Positions 24,847-36,850 of a stretch of 64,000 nt of DNA are shown in pieces (the stretch's first letter is position 1; every line of letters starts with the position of its first letter). Source of the DNA: Warburgia ugandensis. Taxonomy: Eukaryota; Streptophyta; Magnoliopsida; Canellales; Canellaceae. The notes under the pieces are model-generated. The model was given only the letters and a program-made list of their open reading frames with translations, ran no database searches and was not told the origin of the DNA. The DNA lies in NCBI GenBank assembly GCA_035236585.1, contig CP141132.1, positions 22,047,945-22,111,944 on the forward strand. Direction: 5' to 3'. The position numbers and the translations under genes were made by a program.

Positions 24847-25228
24847 TGCATACTATTTACAGATGAAATAGTTTTAATTGATGAGACAAAGGAGGGCATA
24901 AACACAAGGCTAAAGTTATGGAGAGAAGCATTAGAACCTAAAGGATTTAAAATCAACCAAACTAAGATGGAGTATATGGAATGCAACTTTAGTAAGGAGA
25001 TGAGCAGGAGTAGAGCACCAATAAAGTTGATAACCAAGAAGTCTCCATAAAAGACCACTTCAGTACTTAGGGTCAATGATTCATGAGAGTAGAGAGATTG
25101 AGAAGGAAGTCACCGAAAGAATCTAAGAGGGTTAGAACAAATGGAGATGTGCATCTAGAGTTCTGTGTGATTGATAGGTCCCACTCAAACTAAAAGGAAA
25201 ATTATATAGGATAGCTATAAGACCAGCA

Positions 25229-25435
25229 ATGCTTTATGGATTAGAGTGTTGGGTAGTTAAAGAATATCATGTTCATAGGTTGAGTGCAACAAAAATGAGA
25301 ATGTACTTGAGACAGATGAGTGGCAAGACAAGAAATGATAGAATTAGGAATGAAAATATTAGAGGAAACTTAGAGATAGCACCAATATGTAACAAGATGA
25401 TGGAGATTAGACTTAGATGGCTTGGACATGTCTAA
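25229..25435 (+). pseudogene. RTE LINE ORF2, C-terminal segment
   Basis: This stretch contains MLYGLECWVVKE, then MRMYLRQMSGKTRNDRIRNE and RLRWLGHV, matching the C-terminal region at 7005-7205 on the other strand. Confidence 0.8.
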
Positions 25436-26507
25436 TGAAGACCAAAAATGGCACCAGTTAGAAGGAGTGAGGCAATGCAAGTAGAAGGTTCTAAAAGGGT
25501 AAGGGGAAGGCCCAAATAGAAGTAGTGAGAAAAGATTTAAAAACTTTGGTATTAAATGAAGCATGGTACTTAATAGAGGGGAATGGAGAAACAAGATTCA
25601 TGTGGCCAACCCCTAATTGGGATAAGGCCTTGATTATGATGAATAACTAAACACATCATCACATGAGAATTTAAAATCAATGATATATAACCAATGATCT
25701 TACCATATTACTTATTGATCATAAGTATGGTTTTCACATAAAGTCCTATACATACACATGACTGCATTCATTGCTTGCATTTAAAGATTTTACTAAAATA
25801 AAGAATTTCATGTATTGCAAATAAATAAAATTTAAATCAATAATTAGGATATAGTATTTGTTAGAATCATAATAAAATTTAACTATTAAGTTTGGATGTG
25901 AAAATACTAAGTTTAGCACATATAAAATTTAAAACCCACTTTTCTATTCCACAAATTAGGACTTCAATTTTCTCTCAAAATGTTAACAAAAAATCATAAA
26001 ACTTCCTAAATTCTTGTAAAATATATATACAAAGAAAACCCATAACTTTGAATTTTGATTTTTGTGGTAAAATCAAAATCCTATATTGAATACAAAATAA
26101 TATTTTTTAGAACTTTTTCCTTCAAAAAATTGAGAAAAATAACAAATGACCTAAAAAATTATTGATACATGCACTTTAAAATTTTTAAAATAATTATATC
26201 ACATAATAAAATTTAAAAATAAAATTCCAAGTATAACTCAAGGACTAATAAAAATACCCTCTATTGATATAACAAAATCCTAAAATTGGAAACCCTATCA
26301 AACAAACTCAGAATTGAATGAAAATTGATTTTTTAGAAATTTTATAAAGATATCCATACTCGTTATTTTTGAAATCAAAATACAAAGAAAAATAAAATTT
26401 GCATGGAACAAGTCACATATTAAAACTTTGTCTACAAACTACATAATAGTTTTGGAATCTCTATAAAGAGGATTCAAACAAAATACAAAGCATATAATTT
26501 CAAGTAA

Positions 26508-26519
26508 GCTCTAATACCA
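26508..26519 (-). promoter_or_regulatory. Copia primer binding site (tRNA-iMet type)
   Basis: On the minus strand the site reads TGGTATTAGAGC, one base off the TGGTATCAGAGC complementary to the 3' end of initiator tRNA-Met used by most plant copia elements. It fixes the strand of copia copy 2 and places its LTR to the right. Confidence 0.75.
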
Positions 26520-26739
26520 CTATAGAATACTTGCAGAATTTTGATAACTTTTCTCAATTTGAAATTAGAACCTTTAAATCTAACTTATAATTATGCTTAA
26601 ATCCTATGACTTAGAATCTTTTAAACTTGAACCAATTAGAAGCAAACCCTGTTAAGATCGAAACAATAATCTCTCCAGTCCTTGCACCACTAGTTGAGAA
26701 TTTGTGCTCTTGGGTCTTAGAGTTAGCTCTGAGGTTTTG

Positions 26740-26851
<112 letters not shown>

Positions 26852-27199
26852 TGTAATACTCATATAGAGAGAGTCTTATACAAGTCATACTAATGTTAGG
26901 AAACTTTCAACTCAAATGTCTCCAACTAGCTATTTTGGTGCGACCTGCTAAAATGTTCCAAATATGATGTCTTTAACTTTTGGATAAAAAAGCTATTTTC
27001 TTAATTCAATTCAAACTCTCCCTAATCCATATGGAGCATTTTTTATTTTTTATTTTACATTCTAGAGATTACAATGTGGCATAAAAAAATTCCACCTACC
27101 AATAATGACATGTGATCCACATCACATAGGTACTTTTTATGGGTAAATTATTATTTTATCCTTATAACTAAATTACCATTATACCCTCCCACTCAACTA

Positions 27200-27207
27200 T
27201 ATTTATA
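27200..27207 (-). promoter_or_regulatory. TATA-box candidate in the copia LTR
   Basis: TATAAATA on the minus strand in an otherwise non-repetitive part of the LTR. It fits a U3 core promoter. It is supported by position and sequence only. Confidence 0.4.
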
Positions 27208-27904
27208 AGTGAAAACAATATGGGGCATGTGGACTACTCTCTCCTAGGTTTTTTACATTTGTACAATTAACTTCAATGGGCCCCATCTTAATTAACTTCA
27301 AATCTCATTCAAAAACTCCTTTTGAAAACATCTTATTTTATGTATATATCATTTATAACATGACCAACTATGAATATGTTTCTCTATATAAGAGAGTGAG
27401 TCCTATGTTGGACATTCCATATTCTTTATCAGCATAAATGTCTCAATGCACTTGAGTTAAGTATTGATGGTAATGCAAATCCAATCATAGTTCACTAAGT
27501 ATAGCGGATAAGTAAAGTAATGTCCCATTTGTGATACATTTTCTCACATCCAACCTGAGAATTGATCATCCGCATCCAATAACAACATCATATTTGGCAA
27601 GTGTTATGGAATTGGGTTTGCCATTCCCATTCTCATTTGAAGACTACTTAAGGTTTACAAGCATATAGAACTTCATTTTTCCTTGACTATCATTTTCAAT
27701 TATCCAGTCATGAAATTCTTAAAATGTTACTTAAGGTTACAGAGTTCATCACTTGACTTTCTAATTTTGTTGTCACGTCATGATTAACTTATGTTCTTAG
27801 TTTATGATGTAGTATTGGCATAACATGCTTATATAAAGCTTATTTATAGAAATAATCAATGGAATATTACACTAAATGTCATGTGATGGCTTTGTAGTGA
27901 TACA

Positions 27905-29320
27905 TTTTCCAATGGATCTGTCAAAACAGAATAGATAGTATTGAATAAAAAATAACTGAATTTCCCTCACAAAATTTATGCACAGAAATGAGATTTTTCT
28001 GAAATTTTTGGGACGTGACTAATGTTAAAAAGATTAAATGTTCGATTAGGAGATGAAATAGAGGTTCCAACAGGGCAATGTTCAAACCTGTTCCATTCCC
28101 TACCCTAACTTGATCCTGACATTGATATTCTTGTGAAAGGCTGAGATTTTTCAATTCAAGTTTGAGGTAATGTGTAGCACCTGTATATGGAAACCATCCT
28201 TCATAATCAGATGGTTGGGATGATGTTGACGTGTAATGGGAAAAGGATAGTTCGGGATATTGAGGGCGCAATAGCATTTTCCGGTCCAATGATTGGTCTA
28301 ATACAAATTCGAAAAGCTCTTGGGTTGTAAGATCGATATGGTTGTTCGATCCGCAACCTCGAGCCACGATCATAGCTATTTTGATTGCTCCAATTTTGTG
28401 ATGGTGGTGCATGATATGATGGGCCTTGCTGTTGGGGATTGCACTAACCACCTTGCCTTTTGACTTGCCTTCTTGAGCAGTGTTCGCAGTTGGGGAAGGG
28501 ACGGATTCCATTTGATCTTTGATGCTAATTTAGTTGCATTGTAGTATGCTTAGATGATCATATGTAAGGGGACAGCTTTATTGATGGAACAGGTGGCTAC
28601 TGTATTGTTATAATCATGCCCAAGTTTAGCACAGACAATTGGACTGAATTCTAACGAAGGTACACGATGACGAGCAGCCCCCAATTCATCAGCCATCATC
28701 TTGAGGTTTCTGCGGTATTGTGAAATGGAGAAGTCACCCTTCTTGCATCTATTGATCTGCATACAGTTGGAGGATACGAGCTTCACTGATAATGTCAAAA
28801 CTTTGTTGGAGCATTAGCCAGCAGATCCTGATGTGGTACGACCACATGATACAGGAAGTACATCTCGAGAGCACGACGCGATGATCGAACTTGTCAGGAG
28901 TTGATCTTTGCATCGCCAAGTATAGAACTCGGGATTTGGAATCAGTTGGGATGGATTTTTAGATGGGACTGTTGCTGGTGGGCAAAAATCAGTTCCTTAT
29001 ATGAGTCCTACCATTCCATTTCAGCGTAGATGGGATGGAACTACATGGATCATAAGTTGTAGTCGCCATCAGTGAGTTTAACCTCCGGATATTGGTTGTA
29101 TTCTTGTTTATCATGCTAGGGAGGAAAGACAATGGATGATGAAGAGGTGTTGCCGGTCATGGGATTTGTGGAGGACTCACCCGTATTGGTTGGCATTGTG
29201 AAAGCGATGGCAAAAGTTAGGGGAGTGATGGGAAAAAGAGAGATTGATGTAAGAGATGGGAACCAAAGGTTGATGAACGAAAAAGCCAGGCCTAGAACCG
29301 CCCTGTTTTTCATACGATGT
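27905..29320 (-). mobile_element. Second copia type (Ale/Retrofit-like): gag-protease fragment
   Basis: The segment reads right to left through the start of Gag, the central Gag helices and the retroviral protease. A frame near 28550-28798 carries R-C-K-K-G-D-F-S-I-S-Q-Y and A-D-E-L-G-A-A-R-H, matching the central Gag of Ale-type copia elements. The protease part (27921-28511) keeps G-A-T-H-Y-L, LSLSQEYQ and QKNLISVHKF. The fragment stops at 27905 against the LTR of copia copy 2. It is broken, but its coding sequence is clearly better preserved than that of the neighbouring copia copies. Confidence 0.75.
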
Positions 29321-30147
29321 TTTGCTAATTATTTCTCCCAACTGTTTGAGATATCAGATATTCAATTATATTGAAATTGACAATACAAGTCAACCCCAGT
29401 TGAAGTTTAAACATAGTAAGTTCAAATCATTGGTAGAGATGGAGATAACTACAAACTGTTAGGATATTTGAGGAAGGAAGATAGGGATCATGATTTGGAT
29501 AATATCTTATACGCTGACATTTGCCCTAGTACCCAGCTGACTAACTTCGTGTGATATAGTCTTCAGGCTAACATAGCCAAAAGAACATTTGTTCAGTAAG
29601 CATAGGCATGAAAAATGTTAGTGGAAATATAATATTCTTTGATAGCACCTGATCGTCCTTAAGACTAACAAAATCTTTACTAAGGGAGCTTACTGACAAA
29701 ATTTTTCAGACATCGAAAGCTTTATTTTTTCGCGTAACAAAATATCGAAAAACAGGCTGCAGTGAATTTATCAGGAAAAGGGGAATAGCTCACGAGGACT
29801 CTCCGCAAGGATCAATGAAGCCAGATTGAGCTCCAGGAATTTACGATCATATCGCTATGGCGGTAGTGGCCATAGTGATCGGCCTCCTTCTCTTGCCATC
29901 TTATATTTTTTTAGGTAATTAGTCCTTGTGTCAACCAATGCAAGGTAAGGAAGATCATTGCAATGGTGTTAGTTTAGGGTGTTCTTTATTTTTTTTCCCT
30001 CCGGTGAGAAATATTTAAAATGATATTAGTACGTTGCTTTTTATCAATATTTGAGATTCTCCATACCTTTCCTTTTTATTTTAACGTAGCTAATAATGTA
30101 TTATTAGACAACAGCTAATTATGTACTATTGATCCTTATGTTTCGCA
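29321..30147. other. Unassigned stretch upstream of the gag fragment
   Basis: This could hold the leader and LTR of the Ale-like copia, but I see no primer site or LTR ends. An A-rich tract on the minus strand at 29985-29999 may be the poly(A) end of the L1 fragment to the right. No genes are recognised. Confidence 0.35.
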
Positions 30148-30196
30148 CCTTCCTCAAACCCTGCATATGTGGGAGCTTCGTGCACTGGGCTGCCCT
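30148..30196 (+). mobile_element. Au SINE, 3' fragment
   Basis: CATATGTGGGAGCTTCGTGC followed by ACTGGGCTGCCCTT matches the 3' end of Au SINEs and the reverse complement of 12004-12050. The tRNA-like 5' part is absent. The fragment is too short to judge a target duplication. Confidence 0.7.
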
Positions 30197-30329
30197 TCAG
30201 TGATTACCTTATATCAAAGTTCCAGGTGGATAACAAAGATTCAGCCAGGAAGAGGCCCACAGGGTGTTACTGGCCACTAACCAATGCACAAGAAACAACG
30301 GAGAGGAAATAACATCTTCTACATATCAA

Positions 30330-32230
30330 TAAGAATCAATTAGAGATGATATTCGGAAGAAAACATATAAAACAAGGAATTAAACGTGATGTCTAAACTG
30401 AAGATAATCCAGAAGCACTCCTCTTGTAAGATCATCGGCCTGAGAGAGTGATGAAAGGTGATCTCATGCCAGGATAAATCAGCCCTAATTCTGTCAACCA
30501 TAGTCCAAAAGCGCCACTTAACTTCAGAATTTTATTTAAACCGACCAACGATGTTTGTCGAATCTCCTTCGACCGTAAGTGGCTGAAGTATAGAATCCTT
30601 CCAAATCTTAATTCTAGTGCAAATAGAAGATAGTTCGGCTTCATTTGAGTAACATATTCCTACAGGACTTCCCGCTGTAGGAATATGTCGAATCTCCTTG
30701 ATCGTCACTGAAGCAAGCCGTCTACACTCAAAGAGCTCGGGTTGCCACGCCACGCCCCATCAAAATTTATCTAAGAAACTTTCTTGAGGCGGGTCCAACC
30801 ATCAGGGTGAAGATATATCTTTGTCTTACCACCGATAATAGCTCTGACCATTTTTGAATGATATCGTTGATTGAAAAATCTTTGAATTCTTCAGAAATTG
30901 ACGCCATGCGAGCAGAACTGAAAATGATATATCCCTTCATGATTTCAATAGGCTTGTTTCCTTTGAAGTATCTATTTTGTGTTCAATCCAAATGTGCCAA
31001 ATAGTAGCCATGCGACTGTAGAATCATAAAATTTGGCATCTATCCGCCTGATTAGGAACTATCCATTGAATTAGTTGATAGAATGAGTTTGGCAAGGACC
31101 AAGAAAAGCCGAGCTTGTTTAGTAAGAAGTACCAAATACTTAAAGAGTTTCCGGGCATAATAGGAGCAGATGATCTAGAGTTTAAGAGTTGGACGTGAAA
31201 AAAGAGCACTGGCATGGCCCGTGAATATCTATAGCCTGGATCTTGTCGAAGGAGAAAATCTTATTAAGGTTCCATGCGTAGAAGAGCACTTTGGAAGATA
31301 CTGATCCATCAAGGTTGCATAGGCGGATTTAACTGTGAAGGACCCTTTTGAATTTGGGCATCAAATGATTCAGTCCTCCCTGCAAAAGCTTGCACAAAAA
31401 CTGATGATAGAGAATTATGTAAGAAGACTAAGTCACTTTCCAGGCCTCTAAACTATCTTAGTAATGGGACAACCATTGAGCATTGTTTCCATCTGTCGGG
31501 CACCCATGAATTTTTGTAATTTGCTGCTCTAAAAGGCATTCGGTTCTTGTCTTTTAGACAACCATCGCCATGCCATATACAAGTCCATAATCTGATCTTG
31601 AGCCCATTTCGGACATGTACCTTTGAATGTTCTTCGCCAAAAAACGAGCTGCACACATATTTCCTTCCACACTGCTGAGCTATTTTGACAGTCATTCCTC
31701 TCGAGTCACCAGCAATGTGCTGGCTTTTATCGTTTTCTTATCAATTTTTGCCAAAGGCCTTGAGAGGGGAGTGAATATTTCGAAAACCACTTCATAAGAG
31801 AAGCTTCATTTGTTTCCTTCAGCCCTCTAATCTTGGACTGCCTAATCTTTGTGGCTTACGCATTGATTCCCAATCAACCGGAATTATCTTCATAACTTCT
31901 TCACCTCCGCTCCAAAGCCATTTGCGTTCAATTTGTCCTAGATTATGAATGACATTGTTTGGGCATCTAAAGAGTGACATTTAGGAGACTGGCAAGTTCA
32001 AAATTGAAGATTTGATCAACGTCAGCTGCCCATTATGAAAGAAGTTTTTTTCCAGGAAGCTAGTTTCATTGGAAAGCGATCTATAGTTGACTTCAATTGG
32101 AGAGCTTTAGGCTTACCAACCATTAGGGGAAGCCCTAAGAAGGTGCAACGAGGAAGCCTTTTCTTACAACCTAAAACTTGGGCTATGGTTTGGATACATA
32201 TTTCATTGGCCTTTTCCTCGTAAACGTCAA
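30330..32230 (-). mobile_element. L1-type LINE, 3' half
   Basis: Read right to left, there is an RT C-terminal region near 31990-32160 (remnants of Y-L-G-L-P, then K-x-A-S-W-K-K and L-T-L-I-K-S). A linker follows at 31453-31695 (V-R-N-G-L-K-I-R-L-W and RAANYKNSWVPDRW), then a zf-RVT-like region near 31020-31215 and an RNase H region at 30430-30800. This order is typical of plant L1 ORF2. The copy is 5'-truncated at about 32230 and has many stops and frameshifts. Confidence 0.75.
30430..30800 (-). pseudogene. L1 LINE RNase H region
   Basis: Two overlapping frames hold G-I-C-Y-S-N-E-A-E-L (normally the S-N-x-A-E-x-x-A helix of RVT_3-type RNase H), then I-W-K-D-S-I-L-Q-P, then V-E-G-D-S-T-N-I-V. 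The S-N-E-A-E and E-G-D-S motifs hold two of the catalytic acidic residues. The first strand, normally D-G-A/S, is degraded. Confidence 0.75.
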
Positions 32231-34462
32231 ATTTTCGTTTATCCTTTGCCCGGCGATAATCTTGTAAGCTCCAAGAATTACCTTGATTCTAGCCCCTTTT
32301 TTTGTTTTTTTCTTGAAAAATACCTTGATTCTAACCCCTTGGTCTTCATCATTCGGAGTACTCATATTTATATTTATATTCATATTAATTTATGTTATTT
32401 TGTTGATGTTTTTAAGATACAACCAAGTTCTTGTTGTTGTGCATCGCATGCGCAATGCTTTACTTGGATTTATTAAGATAAAGAATGTATCTAGGGCCTA
32501 ACGCGAGACTACAAGCAGAGTCTATCGCCTATTTAGGAACAGTAGGATCGCATAGTGTCAAAGACGTATCAAGTTATGCAGAAAAATAGTTAAACGAAAA
32601 AATCTCGTTTGCAAAAGAAACAAACAAAGATGTTAGATACAAAAAGGAAAGGAAAAAACAAAACCGTTTTGTTTTCCTTCTTCCCCACGATAATACAAAT
32701 CGGAGAAGAATAAGCCAGAATCTGATGTGCCTATGATTGAAGAGCTATGGAATTATTCAAAGAGAAATCAACACACAAGTCTATGCGAGGACACCAGACA
32801 CCATGTCTGTGCCAATCAAGGTCTAAATTCCATAGTATGTATGTCGAAGATGAAGCACACTAGCACTAGCAGAAGACAACTTAAAGTCCTTTTTCTCATG
32901 TCATCCCTTTTGCCATTTAGACGATAGAAGTTTCATAAGAAAACTGGATTACATAAGGAAAGCATGAGTTTTCCCCTCTTTTCAGTTTATGAGTTTAATC
33001 AAATTGATGATTGTGCTGCCATTTTTAGGTGTAAAGACCTTACAAATTTCTAATTTTTATGACGGTTCTACAACGTACAAAAGGGTTTCTTTTAATGAGG
33101 AAAGTGGAACACAAGTACGAAAATTTGAAAATTTTGGTTTCTTAGGGTTCATTTCGTGGAATTTTTCCTCTTTTCTAATTTTGTTTTTCCTTAAACATCT
33201 GATTTTGTCTAACCGATTGACGAGGATCACTATCTTTGAATTCCCTACACATGGATTGAAGGGATGCCATTGTTAGAAGTTAAAGATAAAGCTTGACATA
33301 AAGCCATCCATTCAACATCATTATTAGTGCTATCATTTAAATAGGTACTAAATCTTGAATGAATAGTGATGTCAATTGGTTTGGAATGTTTGACTAAATG
33401 TATCTAATCAAATTTGATCATTGCTTTTATGATCTGATCTTTATTAGGTCAGTACATGAACAAATGCCTAAAAAGTGCACGATTATTCAAAATCCAATTT
33501 AATTTTTGAAAGACTATAATTTACTTAATTTTTATGATCTGTTTATCTTGGTTCCTACTTATTGGACTTGACTTTCTAGTTCTCTTTGTAGAGTAAACTC
33601 TTTACAAGTGTTTCCTACTTTCTTTCTTACTATATGTAGCTAGGAGATTATAGAGTATTCATGTGTATTGAGTATTTTTACTTTTCTTCGTGTATTATAT
33701 TTAGTATTATTATGAATGAATAAGTATTTGAACTTCAAGCACAAGATTCGAAGTATTATCCTCCAAAACTTGAAATAATTTTGATTTCTAATCTTCAAGA
33801 TAAAATGGGTGGATTTGATCCAATCCTGACTGATTAATAGCCCTAACAATGAATTGTCTATATTCATCCCTTAAGGCACCTCCAACCTAAATCCTTAAGG
33901 ATTCTTTAGTGTTGAACCATACCACATGGGCATGACCTTCACTTAAGATAAGCTATTCAAGTTTTGTGCACTTGATTCCTTTGCTTGCCAAAATATAATC
34001 TCTCTTTTACCTTTTCACTAGGTTGTTAGAACAGGGTGTTATATTGCTCCTTCTCTCTGCACTACCCATCCCTATTTTTTGGAATTGATAATTGGTACAC
34101 CAAATAGATCATTGTATATGCATCCTTTCCATGCACCATCAATGTACACCCTTGCCAAACATATCCTTGAGACACACCCTCCCTCAATATACACCCTTGC
34201 TAAACGTATTCCCAAGACACTTGTCTTCAACTTACAAGCACTGACATCCCATAAAGGGGATGTAATGCACTATCTCAAACTTGTGATCTACTTTTGAGAG
34301 AGGCAGCTTAGGCTAATCAGTGGGGTCCTCCTACAAGCATTCTCCATGTCAATTTTGACTAATGCTCACTAATCTTTCCTTGTCATTTCTCTTTTAATCA
34401 CAAGATGGTGCGATATAGACATCACTATAGCAAGTTTTTTGCGTAGCACCAGTTTTGCATGA
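32231..34462. other. Unassigned region of about 2.2 kb
   Basis: Short chance frames on both strands. A 46-bp near-repeat at about 34139-34230 contains TACACCCTTGCCAAACAT and TACACCCTTGCTAAACGT. The part from 33290 to 34060 may belong to the pararetroviral or another retroelement remnant, but no motif is clear enough to assign. Confidence 0.4.
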
Positions 34463-34464
34463 TC

Positions 34465-34522
<58 letters not shown>
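34463..34522. repeat. (ATCT)n microsatellite
   Basis: About 14 ATCT units, at the exact point where the caulimovirid coat-protein sequence stops. A related ATCT/CCAT tract lies at 37286-37330. Confidence 0.95.
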
Positions 34523-34529
34523 ACGAACT

Positions 34530-35080
34530 TCTGTTTCCAGTATTCTCTTCTGGCATCATGAAGGTGTAGAACTCTTGCCAGAAACACATCTTTATATCAT
34601 CTAAAATGTGTTAATGATGGACATCTAAGGTTTTGAAGTAATGCCCTTGAATTTTCAAATTGGGTATCAATGCTACCTGTGAAATGATTTATAATTGTGC
34701 AAACTAAAGTATAGACTGCATCTTCTCTAGGCTGGTTGGTATGAGGTTCAATTTTAAATGCTTTAATGATTTCTACCTTTTGAATCTCAGTTAAGACATT
34801 GTCTCACCAACCTTTTAGGTTTCCATTAAAGCCTACAGTTATCATTTGAGCAATCTGCTTATTAGAATTGCCTTTGGCTTTGCACACTGTGGAATACATC
34901 AGAAATCTATGAACAACCTGATAGATTTGATTTTTAGTTAATCCATCTATGTTCCATTCATAGATGGTATTAGCTCGATACTCATTTTGCAGATAAACAT
35001 CGTTTTCTTCAAATAAGACATCTGCAGGAGTGGCTCTTTTATAATAATATTTCTCTAACCTTCTTAGTTTTCTCTCAATT
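34530..35080 (-). pseudogene. Caulimovirid coat protein core (broken)
   Basis: The minus strand shows a Y-E-W-N-I-D-G-L-T-K-N-Q-I motif, then C-K-A-K-G-N-S-N-K-Q-I-A, then V-G-F-N-G-N-L-K-G-W. The K-G-N-S-x-x-x-I-A and G-F-x-G-x-L-K-G-W elements mark the capsid domain of Caulimoviridae. It ends near the ATCT microsatellite. Confidence 0.7.
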
Positions 35081-35249
35081 TTATTAATTTGAGAAAATTA
35101 GTTTTTTAAATTAAAGATTTCAGTCTCACTGAATTCCTCTAAACTTTTAGCTTGAGAAGAATCATCTGGGCTGAAAGAGTGCTTAATTTTAGGTTGTCAA
35201 TATTTTGTTTCAGAAATTCTAACACTTCTTCACTCTGACTTTTCATATT

Positions 35250-35880
35250 AAATCATTTTATTTCATATGGGGGTTTTATTGAGGGTTCTATTTTTATAGA
35301 TTCAATCTTTTCTTGTTTCTTTGCCTTAATTCCATTTATATAGGCAATAATTTGATTAACTCCAGTTTCAATGGTGTCAAGTTTTTCTCCTACTGTTTGT
35401 AGGAAAAGATTTGTATAATTGTTTTGTCTAATTAGATCAGTGAATTCGGACAGACCTAGTCTTGAATCAAAATAAGCGGCGCTATTAATTTGTCCCTCTT
35501 CTCCAGATTTGAGGGTTAAAGGATTTGCTGCAGGATATTCAGAGGACACAACATCTCCTTTAGTAGTTGTCCATTTTTTAATAACATTAATTTCTCTTTG
35601 GACAAAGGTTCTTAAAAACTAGGGAACAAAACTTTCGAGTTTTTGTGTTGTATTAAGATGATTATAAAATTCTGTCTTAAATTCCTGAATTTCATTTTTA
35701 TTAAATGATTTGAAATACCATTTTTTAAAGGCTTGGTGTCTAGGCCTTTGGAAATCTTCATTTATTGTTTTCCAGATTAAACTTCCAGGGCTTAAATCCA
35801 TAAAACTAGAATTTGAAACCCATTTTTGAGGCTGTAGGAGTTTCATCCTGTCTGTATATAGGATGAACAACATTATTTTA
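35250..35880 (-). pseudogene. Caulimovirid spacer between movement and coat domains
   Basis: Two open stretches contain R-H-Q-A-F-K-K-W-Y and E-F-K-T-E-F-Y-N-H, then GLSEFTDLIRQNNYTNLFLQ and V-G-E-K-L-D-T-I-E. The L-I-x-Q-N-N-Y-x-N-x-F-L-x-x-x-G-x-x-L-x-x-I-E pattern is a heptad-like helix seen in caulimovirid polyproteins just before the coat domain. Confidence 0.6.
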
Positions 35881-36102
35881 TGAAATTTTTAGTTCTTCCA
35901 TTGTATTAGAAGACTCTGGCTTTGATTTAGGTTTTAACTCAGTAGAAAACCTAGAAGAACTTGAAGAACATGAAGTTATTTGGGGAAGTCTAAAAGATCT
36001 CCTATTATTAAAATGTATTTCTATGTTTCCATCCTCGGTTTGAATTATCTGATTAAGTCGTTGATTAGTGATTCTTCTTGGAGGAACAACTTCTGTTAGC
36101 TG

Positions 36103-36842
36103 CTAGGATTGAGGAAAATCAACTTCTTCCCATCTGAGAGTTCTATTAACAGCTATGTCGGATGACAGCATATTGGTTTCAATTAGGATAGTTTTATCCT
36201 TTGGTGATTTATGCTTAGACTTGATGTCTAAGGTGGGCAGGACTTTGAATTGAAGTCTGTATGTGAGAGCTATTGTCTCAGATCCAGATTTAATATTATA
36301 ACCATAAGTCTTAATATAAAGACTTAGACTGTAAAAAATATTCGGATCTGACAAAAAGAGAGTAAAGTCTGGAAAGACATTTATATAGACTAGTCCGTGA
36401 CACAAACTAGTCTGTAAAACTCCCATAAGAGAAGGAGCCCAGTAAGACATCTAGCATCTCTTAAGACTGCTAAAATTGAAGCATTCAAACAATTCAAAAT
36501 TAAAGGTTTAAATCCAATTTGGATTAATCCAACATGCAAAAATTTATACTTTCCTGAACTAATATATGGTTTCAGGTCTGATTCAGAAATCAAATTTATT
36601 ATCTTTTCTATGTTATCTAAACTTATTGTCTGTTCCATGTTTTTAATGATTTTATTTGAAGAGAAGTCAAATTTTCCTATATTATAGACTTCTTTTGGTT
36701 TCACATTTGGTAATGTCCAATTGTACAAAGAGGTTGTGTCGGTAGGGTATTCTACCAAATTCAAATTCTTAACATGAAAGTTATTATTTTCTGCCATAAA
36801 TTTGGGCAAGAAAATGAGCAGGAAGAGTAGGCATACAAACAA
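36103..36842 (-). pseudogene. Caulimovirid movement protein region (broken)
   Basis: Motifs in the 30K movement-protein superfamily order are Y-K-F-L-H-V-G-L-I-Q-I-G, then I-L-A-V-L-R-D-A-R, then S-L-M-G-V-L, and further on NVFPDFTLFLSD and TYGYNIKSGSETIALTYRLQ. The PNF-x-LSLSD-like and Y-x-x-x-x-G-S-x-x-x-A elements are typical of pararetroviral cell-to-cell movement proteins, which form tubules through plasmodesmata. The region is non-functional. Confidence 0.75.
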
Positions 36843-36850
36843 TCATGAAG

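Larger units (their letters stand above)
23190..25650 (+). mobile_element. RTE-type LINE, 5'-truncated, nested in copia
   Basis: Same family as 6831-10575. It starts within the endonuclease domain and runs through the SQIDF motif (23400), a YPKTKWWNLKGRK motif (about 23545), the RT region (24100-24900) and the RLRWLGHV motif (25412-25435). It stops at a short GATTATGATGA tail (25632-25644). Truncation at the 5' end is usual for LINE insertions. Copia sequence resumes at about 25650. The leader of copia copy 1 is continuous across the equivalent point, so the LINE came later. Confidence 0.85.
34530..36850 (-). mobile_element. Endogenous caulimovirid fossil: movement protein to coat protein block
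   Basis: Three parts lie in the order expected for a Caulimoviridae polyprotein read right to left: a movement-protein region (36103-36842), a spacer with coiled-coil character (35250-35880) and a coat-protein core (34530-35080). Family and order are firm. The spacer and coat motifs suggest relatives of the solendovirus/cavemovirus side, which is inference. The block is broken at several points, yet open stretches of 80-150 codons survive, so it is only moderately old. The downstream protease and RT are not attached here. Confidence 0.75.

Noticed and set aside
24603-25076. 157-residue open frame on the minus strand
   Set aside because: It is antisense to the RTE LINE reverse transcriptase and has no recognisable domain.
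29457-29520. TGTTAGGATATTTG as a possible LTR start on the plus strand
   Set aside because: The neighbouring copia is on the minus strand, and no partner end, primer site or target duplication was found.
33290-34060. Possible RNase H-like retroelement remnant on the minus strand
   Set aside because: Only a short E-W-M-A-L-C-Q-A-L-like word is suggestive. No catalytic motifs follow, so it is left unassigned.
34079-34297. 72-residue frame with an internal Y-T-L-A-K repeat
   Set aside because: It is explained by a 46-bp local DNA duplication. There is no homology or start context to support a gene.
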